A DNA stretch of 17,298 bases, from the NCBI GenBank assembly GCA_005788585.1, contig SYBY01000132.1:1-17298 (forward strand). Reading direction: 5' to 3'. Under the pieces are notes generated by a model that was given only the letters and a program-made list of their open reading frames with translations, did no database searches and had not been told where the DNA came from. Positions 8,006 to 13,923 of this stretch are shown here, in pieces. The position numbers and the translations under genes are program-made. Origin of the DNA: Actinomycetota bacterium. GTDB taxonomy: Bacteria > Actinomycetota > Thermoleophilia > Solirubrobacterales > Solirubrobacteraceae. Numbering within the stretch: the first letter of the stretch is position 1; every line of letters begins with the position of its first letter.

Positions 8006-9080
8006 GCGTCATGTCCTCCACCCGCGCGGCGAGGTCCTCGATGAGCGACCCGAACTGCAGGATGAAGGGGTCATCGGTGGTCCCGGCCCGCGCGCGCTTG
8101 TAGTTGCCCTCCATGAAGACGATGAGCTTCCACGATGCGAGCACGCGGTACCAGCCCAGGTCGCCGGTCGGCCGGCCTGAGCGCTCGGCGTAGCGCGCGA
8201 CGAGCTCCTCGCGGGTGGGGAAGCCCGGCTGCCTGGTGACCGGCGACAGGTCCATGCCCGCGATCTCGGGATCGCCCGGGTCGGTCCACATGACCATCAG
8301 GTAACCGAGGTCGGCCAGCGGGTCGCCGATCGTCGCCATCTCCCAGTCGAGGATCGCGGCGAGCTTCGCCGGCGTGCCCGGCGCGAACAGCGTGTTGCCC
8401 AGGCGGAAGTCGCCGTGCACGATCGTCGCGGGCGGCGAGTCGGGCAGGCGCTCGCCCAGCCAGCGGCCGACCGTCTCGACCGCGGGGACCTCGCGCGTCT
8501 TGTTGTGCTCCCACAGCCCGAGGAACCGGCGCAGCTGACGCTCGAGGTAGCCGTCGGGCTTGCCGAAGCCCTCCAGGCCGGCGTCGCGCCAGTCGACGGC
8601 GTGCAGCTCGACGAGGGCGTCGATGAGCTCCTCCCCCACCCTGCGGCGCTCGGCCTCGGGCGACAGGTGCTCCGGCAGGGTGTCGACGAGCACGTCGCCC
8701 TCGACCTTCTCCATCACGTAGAACGGCGCGCCGATGAGCTCGGGGTCGTCGCCGACCGCAAGCACCCTCGGCACCCGTGCGCGGCCGTCGAGCGCGCCGA
8801 TCACGCGCGCCTCGCGCAGGACGTCGTGCGCGCTGGGCGGCAGCGGCCCGCGCGGGGGGCGGCGCAGGACGACCTCGGTCCCCCCACGCCGGACGGCGAA
8901 CGTCACGTTGGAGTGGCCGTCGCCGATCGGGGTCAGCTCGGGCGTGCTGCCGGGCTCGCCGACGCCGTGCTGGTCGAGGAACGCGGTGAGCGTGTCGAGG
9001 ATGACGAGCGGCTCGCGCGCGTCGGGCGCGATGTCCCCGCGGGTCGCGACGACGTCGTCGGGAGCGAGCGGGACGGCCAT
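7995..9080 (-). CDS. APH-family phosphotransferase (ACAD10/11 kinase-domain type)
   Basis: This 361-residue protein has the aminoglycoside-phosphotransferase/choline-kinase fold. Motifs are HGDFRLGN (222-229, catalytic D224, metal-binding N229) and LDWE (244-247, metal-binding D245), with an N-terminal ATP-binding lobe (GDGHSNVTF, VVLRRPP). Many members are not resistance enzymes. The branch that travels with acyl-CoA dehydrogenases includes the kinase domain of ACAD10/ACAD11 and LvaA, which phosphorylate the hydroxyl of 4-hydroxyacyl-CoA. The neighbours here are an acyl-CoA dehydrogenase upstream, sharing one base in TGATG, and an SDR downstream, overlapping by 11 nt. This points to that metabolic role rather than antibiotic resistance. 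The TGATG arrangement fixes the ATG at 9080 and suggests translational coupling. The fold and active residues are seen directly; the substrate is inferred from context. Confidence 0.92.
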   Translation of the reverse strand: MAVPLAPDDVVATRGDIAPDAREPLVILDTLTAFLDQHGVGEPGSTPELTPIGDGHSNVTFAVRRGGTEVVLRRPPRGPLPPSAHDVLREARVIGALDGRARVPRVLAVGDDPELIGAPFYVMEKVEGDVLVDTLPEHLSPEAERRRVGEELIDALVELHAVDWRDAGLEGFGKPDGYLERQLRRFLGLWEHNKTREVPAVETVGRWLGERLPDSPPATIVHGDFRLGNTLFAPGTPAKLAAILDWEMATIGDPLADLGYLMVMWTDPGDPEIAGMDLSPVTRQPGFPTREELVARYAERSGRPTGDLGWYRVLASWKLIVFMEGNYKRARAGTTDDPFILQFGSLIEDLAARVEDMTREH

Positions 9081-10300
9081 CAGGTCAGGTCCCCCGCCGC
9101 GACGCGCGTGCTCTCACCCTTGCGCGCGAGCTGCAGGCACGCGCGCGCCATGACCATCCGGTGCACCTCGCTGGCGCCGTCGTAGATCCGCGCCGACCGC
9201 GCGTCCTCGTAGATGCGCGCGACCGGCAGGTCCTTCGCGACCCCGGCCGCGCCGTGGATCTGCACGGCGCGATCGGCGATCCGGCCGAACGCCTCGCTGA
9301 CGAACGTCTTGGTCATCGCCACCTCCTGGCGGTGCGGCAGTCCGTGTTCGACCTTCCACGCGGTGTGCAGGACCATGAGCCGGCTGGCGTAGAGGTCCAT
9401 CGCCGAGTCGGCGATCATGAACTGCAGGCCCTGCTGCTCGGCGAGCTCCTTGCCGAACGCGGTGCGCTCGGTCAGCCGGGCGGTCGCCAGATCGAGCACG
9501 CGCTGCGAGGCTCCGATCCACCGCATCGCGTGCGCCAGGCGCCCGCCCGCCAGCCGCTTCTGCGCGATGACGAACCCCTCGCCCTCCGCGCCGAGCAGGT
9601 TGGCCTGCGGGACGCGCACGTCCTCGAGCTCGATGACCGGATGGCCGCCCGGGTAGTGCGCGCCCATCCACTCGGGATGGCGCGCGACCGTCCAGCCCGG
9701 CGTGTCCGTCGGCACGAGGATGAGCGAGTAGTTGCGGTGCCCCGCGGCGTCGTCGTTCCCGGTCTTCGCGACGACGATGGCGATCGACGCACCCTCGGCC
9801 CCGGTGATGCACCACTTCGTCCCGTTGAGCACCCAGTCGCCGCCGTCACGGACCGCGGTGGTCTGCAGGTTCGTAGGGTCGCTCGATGCGACGTCCGGCT
9901 CGGTCATGGCAAAGCACGAGCGGATCTCGCCGGCGGCCAGCGGGCGCAGCCAGCGCTCCTGCTGGTCGTCGGTGCCCGCCATGAGCAGGGTGTGCATGTT
10001 GCCCTCGTCGGGCGCCATCGCGTTGATGGCCAGCGATGCCAGGATCGACACGCCGCAGATCTCGTTGACGAGCGCCATGCCCAGGACGCCGAAGCCGAGT
10101 CCGCCCCAGCGCTCGGGCAGATGCGGCGTGTAGATGCCGCGATCGCGCGCGCTGTCGCGCAGGCGCTCGATGACCTCCCAGGAGGTCAGGAGGTCGTCGA
10201 GGTCGGTGATCTCCGCCTCGGCGGGGAGCACCTCCTCCTCGACGAACGCCCGCACGCGGTCGAGCACCTCGCGCAGGTCCGGCGGGATCGTGAAGTCCAT
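9080..10300 (-). CDS. Acyl-CoA dehydrogenase, ACAD10/11-like
   Basis: This 406-residue flavoprotein has the full acyl-CoA dehydrogenase fold. The N-terminal helical domain spans about residues 1-125. The FAD/substrate segment CFAMTEPDVASSD (129-141) and WVLNGTKWCITG (156-167) lie in the middle beta domain. The C-terminal helical domain carries RTAFGKELAEQQGLQFMIAD-type sequence and QIHGAAG. The usual catalytic Glu in the YEG motif is replaced by Asp (D374 in IYDGASEVHR). ACAD10/11-type enzymes also carry a DG...EVH motif there. The start at ATG 10300 (MDFTIPPDL) matches the family N-terminus. The in-frame GTG at 10375 would translate through a terminator-like hairpin. There is no Shine-Dalgarno, but a TACGAT hexamer ends 7 nt before the ATG, so the mRNA is probably leaderless. 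It is the first gene of the operon with the APH kinase and SDR. A role on 4-hydroxyacyl-CoA derivatives is plausible; ordinary beta-oxidation of branched acyl-CoA is the alternative. Confidence 0.94.
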   Translation of the reverse strand: MDFTIPPDLREVLDRVRAFVEEEVLPAEAEITDLDDLLTSWEVIERLRDSARDRGIYTPHLPERWGGLGFGVLGMALVNEICGVSILASLAINAMAPDEGNMHTLLMAGTDDQQERWLRPLAAGEIRSCFAMTEPDVASSDPTNLQTTAVRDGGDWVLNGTKWCITGAEGASIAIVVAKTGNDDAAGHRNYSLILVPTDTPGWTVARHPEWMGAHYPGGHPVIELEDVRVPQANLLGAEGEGFVIAQKRLAGGRLAHAMRWIGASQRVLDLATARLTERTAFGKELAEQQGLQFMIADSAMDLYASRLMVLHTAWKVEHGLPHRQEVAMTKTFVSEAFGRIADRAVQIHGAAGVAKDLPVARIYEDARSARIYDGASEVHRMVMARACLQLARKGESTRVAAGDLT

Positions 10301-10307
10301 CGCGCGG

Positions 10308-10313
10308 ATCGTA
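10308..10313 (-). promoter_or_regulatory. Leaderless -10 element (TACGAT) of the acyl-CoA dehydrogenase operon
   Basis: The TANNNT hexamer TACGAT on the minus strand is followed by 7 nt and then the ATG, so transcription would start at or next to the A of ATG. No Shine-Dalgarno is present. The ten bases GGCGCATACG (10310-10319) recur exactly at the same place ahead of the propeller gene. No convincing -35 is seen, and that region would fall inside the upstream hairpin. Confidence 0.55.
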
Positions 10314-10318
10314 TGCGC

Positions 10319-10368
10319 CACCACGGCCGGAGGGTGTCGCCTACCGTGCGCTTCCTCCGGCCGTGGTG
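10319..10368 (-). terminator. 15-bp inverted repeat between propeller gene and acyl-CoA dehydrogenase
   Basis: Perfect 15-bp arms, CACCACGGCCGGAGG (10319-10333) and CCTCCGGCCGTGGTG (10354-10368), are separated by 20 nt. The repeat begins 11 nt past the TAG stop of the propeller gene on the minus strand. It ends 5 nt before the TACGAT -10 element of the next gene. It most likely terminates the propeller transcript. An operator role is possible because it covers the -20 to -68 region of the downstream promoter. Confidence 0.65.
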
Positions 10369-10379
10369 TCGTCACGCGC

Positions 10380-11720
10380 CTAGGTCAGCCGGATGCGCTT
10401 CGTGGACGTGCTCCGGACGCGGGTCGCCGGGTCGGTCGCCGTGACCTTGACCGTGGCCGGAATCGACCGAGCGCGGACGAGCCGGCGCGCCGCCTTCTTC
10501 GTCAGCTTGATTCGGAGCGTCGCGGTCGCGCCCGCGCGGGGACGGGCCTTCCCCGTGCCCAACCGGGTGACCTTGCGCCCGAGCCCAAGCCGCCGGGCGG
10601 TCCGGGCGTCGACGGTCAGCGCCCCGGCAACCGTGCATGCGGTGGCGCAGCGCACCCGCATCGTCAGGCCCTTGCGCCGCACGGTGCGCAGAGACACCGA
10701 GCTCCGCAGGCCCGTCAGCGTGACCTTCGGCTTCGCGCCGCCACCGCTCGTCCCCGGCGTCTGGCCCTGCGCCGGTCCGCCCGCGGCAGGCGCGGGTGGC
10801 GACGCGACGCCCCAGTCGGGCTGCTCGCCCCCGGGGATCACGAGCGGCCGTGGCGCGGCGGCGCACCCGCCGAGGTCGCCGAGCTGCGCGACGTGGATCC
10901 CGTCGGCCTCCTGCCAGGCGAGCGCGCCACCGTCGGGCGACCAGGTCGGATCGTGCGGCGCATTGAGCCCGGTGATCGAGCAGCGGTACTGCGGCTGGGA
11001 GGGCGGACCGCCGGGCACGTCGTACAGGCGCAGCTCGCCGTTGCCGATCGCCGCAAGCCGGGTGCCGTCGCGGCTGACCTCACCGTCGGTCAGCAACGGA
11101 GAGACCGCCGGGTCGCCGAACCAGTTGGTCACCGACCCGTCGGCGTTGTAGAGGTCGGCGTGCAGCGTGCGCTCCTTCGCGTGCCACGCGACGAGCCGCC
11201 CGTCCTGCAGCCACGACGGCGTGAAGTAGCCGCCCAGCGTGCTGGTGATCTCACCGTTGACGGTGTTGCGGTCGCTGTACGACAGCGACGTGCGGGGGAC
11301 CGTCGGGTCACCGATCCCGAGATCCGGCCCCATGTAGAAGTAGTGGTAGGCGACCAGCCGGCCGTCGGGCGACACCTTCGGCGCGAGCGGGCCGACGTAG
11401 AACGAGTTCTCGACGTCGACGGTCTCGACCGGCGGATTCAGTGGCTGCCCGGCGCGGTCCATGCGATGCAGGCGCCGCGGTGTGCGCCCGTTCTCCGCGG
11501 TCTGGCGCACCGCGACGACCGTCCCGTCGTCGGCCTGGCTCGGCCACGCGAACCCGCCGCCGCTGGTCAGCTGCGTGGCTGCCGAACCGTCGGGCGCGGT
11601 GAGGAAGACCTCCCCGCCCTTGGCGTACGCGATGCTCCCTCCGGGGTCGGCGGCTTCGGCTGGAGCGGCGGCCGCCAGAACGGCGAGCGCGGTGGGCAGG
11701 AGGGCATGCATCGTCTTCAT
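10380..11720 (-). CDS. Secreted PD40/TolB-like beta-propeller protein with Arg-rich C-terminal domain
   Basis: This 446-residue exported protein of unknown function has a signal peptide probably cleaved after AEA (21-23). Residues of about 25-305 are propeller blades of the PD40/WD40-like type: GSIAYAKGGEVFL, KVSPDGRLVAYHY, FTPSWLQDGRLVAWH, SRDGTRLAAIGNGEL and TWSPDGGALAWQ. Such propellers usually bind proteins or glycans, and no enzyme motif is seen. A Gly/Pro/Ala linker follows. The last ~105 residues are Arg/Lys-rich and beta-like, with a CATAC cysteine pair and RRLGLG and RIKLTKKAARRL motifs. This resembles C-terminal domains common on secreted proteins of this group and, in style, the tails of the two large secreted proteins in this window. 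The ATG at 11720 was chosen because it opens the signal peptide. A TACGTT hexamer ends 7 nt before it and no Shine-Dalgarno is present, so the mRNA may be leaderless. An upstream in-frame start at 11765 would put 15 extra residues ahead of the signal peptide. Confidence 0.88.
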   Translation of the reverse strand: MKTMHALLPTALAVLAAAAPAEAADPGGSIAYAKGGEVFLTAPDGSAATQLTSGGGFAWPSQADDGTVVAVRQTAENGRTPRRLHRMDRAGQPLNPPVETVDVENSFYVGPLAPKVSPDGRLVAYHYFYMGPDLGIGDPTVPRTSLSYSDRNTVNGEITSTLGGYFTPSWLQDGRLVAWHAKERTLHADLYNADGSVTNWFGDPAVSPLLTDGEVSRDGTRLAAIGNGELRLYDVPGGPPSQPQYRCSITGLNAPHDPTWSPDGGALAWQEADGIHVAQLGDLGGCAAAPRPLVIPGGEQPDWGVASPPAPAAGGPAQGQTPGTSGGGAKPKVTLTGLRSSVSLRTVRRKGLTMRVRCATACTVAGALTVDARTARRLGLGRKVTRLGTGKARPRAGATATLRIKLTKKAARRLVRARSIPATVKVTATDPATRVRSTSTKRIRLT

Positions 11721-11727
11721 GCCGGCG

Positions 11728-11733
11728 AACGTA
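11728..11733 (-). promoter_or_regulatory. Leaderless -10 element (TACGTT) of the propeller gene
   Basis: TACGTT on the minus strand is followed by 7 nt and then the ATG at 11720. It is preceded by GGCGCA, giving the same ten bases GGCGCATACG (11730-11739) found ahead of the acyl-CoA dehydrogenase. There is no Shine-Dalgarno and no clear -35. Confidence 0.55.
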
Positions 11734-11765
11734 TGCGCCGCCCGCGCTCCGGGCATCAGGGACAC

Positions 11766-11788
11766 CCCCAGGGTTGCTCCCCAGGGTT
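11766..11788. repeat. Two direct copies of CCCCAGGGTT, 13-bp period
   Basis: The 10-mer CCCCAGGGTT occurs at 11766-11775 and again at 11779-11788, with a start-to-start distance of 13 bp. It lies between the ATP-grasp stop and the propeller gene. That is about 46-68 bp upstream of the predicted transcription start of the propeller gene, where an activator could bind. Chance repetition in GC-rich DNA is also possible. Confidence 0.4.
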
Positions 11789-11794
11789 AGCGCG

Positions 11795-13231
11795 TCAGCT
11801 CAGCACCCACGTGTCCTTCGCCCCGCCCTGTTGCGACGAGTTGACCACCAGCGAGCCGCGCTTGAGCGCCACGCGCGTGAGTCCGCCCGGGGCCGCGCGC
11901 GGCCCCTCGGCGGTGAAGAAGACGAACGGGCGCAGGTCGACGTGGCGGGGCTCGAGCACCCCGTCGCCGACGACCGTCGGATGGGTCGACAGCGGAACGA
12001 CGAGCTGGGCGACGTACTCCTCGGGCTCGGCCCGCACCTCGCTCAGCAGCGCCGCAAGTTCCGCGTCGTCGACGTCCCGGCACACGGTGACGCCCTTGCC
12101 GCCCTCGCCGTGGCGGTCCTTGACGACGTACGCGCGCGGATCGTCCAGGACCCGTTCCAGCGCGTCGCGCTCACCCAGCTCCAGGGTCGGGACGGACCGC
12201 AGCAGCGGCTCCTGGCCCAGGTACAGCCGGATGAGCTCCTCGACGTGCGCGTGGGTGAGCTTGTCGTCCCCCACTCCGGTGCCGAACCCGTTGACGATCC
12301 CGAGGCGGCCGTCCAGCCACGGCTCCAGCAGCGCCGCGGCGACCGGGGTCAGCGCGCCGCCAGGACCGTGCAGCAGGTCACTGTCGGTGCGGCGGTAGAC
12401 GACGTCGATGTCGTGCGGGTGGCCGTCGGCGTCGCGGCGGCGCAGGCGCCCGAAGCGGCTGCGCTCGAGGTCGGCGAGCGTCACGAGCGGCACCCCGAGC
12501 TGGGCGGCGAGCCAGGCGTGCTCGTAGTAGGCGACCGACGACGGGCCGTCGGTCAGCACCACGGCCCGCGGGTCGTCCGTGCCGTGAGGCGCGGCGGCCC
12601 GCAGCGCGCCTCCGAGCAGCGCGAGGCTCTCGGCGGGCATGTCGCGGATCGGCGGCGTCGCGATACCGCGCGCGGCGAGCGCGCCGACGACGGCGCGGCG
12701 CGCAGCCACCGCATACGCCAGACCCGACGGTGTCCGCAGGTTGTCCTCGAGCACGAGCAGCGTGCCGTCGTCGTCGCGCACGATGTCCAGTCCACTGACG
12801 CCCAGCGCCGTCGCCGGTTCGGGCCAGACCCCGCGCAGGAGCGGCTCGTAGCCCTCGGTCTGCTCGATCTGCGCGTCGGTGATGATCCCCGCGTCGACGG
12901 CGAGCCGCGGCCCGTACGCATCGCGGACGAACGCGTCGAGCGCCCGGACGCGTTGCTCGAGCCCGGCCGCCAACGCCCGCCACTCGCCGACGCCCAGCAC
13001 GCGCGGCACCGGGTCGACCGTGAACGGCCACCCACTCCCGTCACCGAACCGCACCCCGGCGGCGTCGAGATACGACCGCACGTCGGTGCGTAGGCCGTCG
13101 AGGTCGGCGCGCTTCAGCGCCTCGAGCAGCCCGAGTCCCGGCGCTCCCGAGGCCATCGCCTCATCCCAGGGGATGGCGGGCGGATCGGAGAGGCCGACGT
13201 CGATGCCAGTCACCAGTGGAGGATTGACCAT
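11795..13231 (-). CDS. Circularly permuted type-2 ATP-grasp protein (DUF404/DUF407 family)
   Basis: This 478-residue protein belongs to the circularly permuted ATP-grasp type-2 family, proposed to form an acyl-phosphate and ligate it to an amine. The true substrates are unknown. Recognisable parts are WDEAMASG near residue 22, DPVPRVLGVGEWRALAAGLEQR with a DAYG segment after it, LLVLEDNLRTPSG, the Gly-rich nucleotide loop VVKDRHGEGGKGV (about 369-381), HVDLRPFVFF (430-439) and the typical C-terminus VNSSQ..GGAKDTWVL. The gene seems intact and of normal length. The alpha-E domain and transglutaminase-like genes that often accompany this family are not adjacent here. The start is uncertain: ATG 13231 gives the usual length but lacks a good Shine-Dalgarno. 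The frame stays open to a GTG at 13396, but that stretch has low family resemblance and overlaps a palindrome. The gene is divergent from the small secreted protein and lies 74 bp upstream of the propeller gene. Confidence 0.92.
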   Translation of the reverse strand: MVNPPLVTGIDVGLSDPPAIPWDEAMASGAPGLGLLEALKRADLDGLRTDVRSYLDAAGVRFGDGSGWPFTVDPVPRVLGVGEWRALAAGLEQRVRALDAFVRDAYGPRLAVDAGIITDAQIEQTEGYEPLLRGVWPEPATALGVSGLDIVRDDDGTLLVLEDNLRTPSGLAYAVAARRAVVGALAARGIATPPIRDMPAESLALLGGALRAAAPHGTDDPRAVVLTDGPSSVAYYEHAWLAAQLGVPLVTLADLERSRFGRLRRRDADGHPHDIDVVYRRTDSDLLHGPGGALTPVAAALLEPWLDGRLGIVNGFGTGVGDDKLTHAHVEELIRLYLGQEPLLRSVPTLELGERDALERVLDDPRAYVVKDRHGEGGKGVTVCRDVDDAELAALLSEVRAEPEEYVAQLVVPLSTHPTVVGDGVLEPRHVDLRPFVFFTAEGPRAAPGGLTRVALKRGSLVVNSSQQGGAKDTWVLS

Positions 13232-13306
13232 CCCCGCCCGGAGCACCTTCGCCGCACGGCCAAACCGAAGGGCCTGCGGGTCGACCGTGCGTCCACCCAC
13301 ACGGGT

Positions 13307-13323
13307 GTTCACCGAGGGTGAAC
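13307..13323. promoter_or_regulatory. Operator-like palindrome GTTCACC-GAG-GGTGAAC
   Basis: A perfect 7-bp inverted repeat with a 3-bp centre lies in the intergenic region between the divergent ATP-grasp and small secreted-protein genes. A second, smaller dyad, CACCC-acac-GGGTG (13294-13307), abuts it. Size and symmetry suit a dimeric regulator such as a TetR or GntR type. No such regulator is encoded in this window, so the role is inferred. Confidence 0.45.
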
Positions 13324-13424
13324 GGCGGACGAACGGGCTCGAACCAGGGGGTCTCCCGGTGCCTTTCTCCCGTGGTGCTGGCTCAATGGGTGGCACCCCG
13401 ATCCCCTACCCCCGGAGGCCCACC

Positions 13425-13919
13425 ATGTACCGCAGGTTCCGTCGTATCCCCCGTCCCGGCACCGTCCTCGGCGTCATCGCCCTGTCCGTCGCGCTGGGTG
13501 GGACCGCCCAGGCGCTGCCCGGCGTCGACGTCGTCGACGCTGACGACCTCGACAGCCAGACCGTGGCCAGCCGCGAGATCGAGAACAACACGGTCCGCTC
13601 GATCGACATCCACGCCGGCGCCATCCAGAGCAGCGAGCTGGGCACGATCGTCGTCCGATCGGCGACGACCGCCATCCCGGACGGCGGCTCCGGACGCGCC
13701 GAGGCCGAGTGCCTCGCGGGCGAGACGCCTGTCGGCGGCGGCGGCATGACCCAGCAGTCGGCGAGTGACGCCATCTTCCACGGCTCGCACCCGTCCATCG
13801 GCGGTGGCGTGACCCCGGTCGACGGCAACCCGTTCACCGACTGGAACGCGAAGGCCACGAACGTGGCGGGCGGCCTGGCCACCGTCGACGTGAAGGCCTA
13901 CGTGCTCTGCTTGCAGTAG
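13425..13919 (+). CDS. Small secreted protein with C-terminal GGG / single-disulfide domain
   Basis: This 164-residue secreted protein has unknown function. The N-terminus is a basic stretch then a Sec signal peptide (GVIALSVALGGTAQA, probably cleaved after residue 30). This N-terminal style recurs on many hypothetical proteins of Thermoleophilia. Residues 31-75 are a low-complexity segment rich in Asp, Ile and Val with repeated short steps (NNTVRSIDIHAGAIQSSELG). The C-terminal domain, about 76-164, begins near C96 in AECLAGETPVGGGG and ends with C162 in AYVLCLQ. These are the only two cysteines and probably form one disulfide. GGAGG (13414-13418) lies 6 nt before the ATG and fixes the start. 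Upstream in-frame codons run antisense through the ATP-grasp gene and are not used. Its stop lies 4 nt from the stop of the convergent LuxR-type gene. Confidence 0.88.
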   Translation: MYRRFRRIPRPGTVLGVIALSVALGGTAQALPGVDVVDADDLDSQTVASREIENNTVRSIDIHAGAIQSSELGTIVVRSATTAIPDGGSGRAEAECLAGETPVGGGGMTQQSASDAIFHGSHPSIGGGVTPVDGNPFTDWNAKATNVAGGLATVDVKAYVLCLQ

Positions 13920-13923
13920 CGGG

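Noticed and set aside
7995..9080. Aminoglycoside resistance gene
   Set aside because: The APH fold is present, but the translational coupling to an acyl-CoA dehydrogenase and SDR indicates a metabolic kinase.
10301..10375. Earlier GTG start for the acyl-CoA dehydrogenase at 10375
   Set aside because: It would add 25 residues encoded through a 15-bp hairpin. The family N-terminus matches the ATG at 10300.
9161..13093. Long plus-strand open frames at 9161-10444, 10134-12398 and 11774-13093
   Set aside because: They are antisense to the acyl-CoA dehydrogenase, propeller and ATP-grasp genes, whose motifs are unambiguous. The plus-strand translations show no domain.
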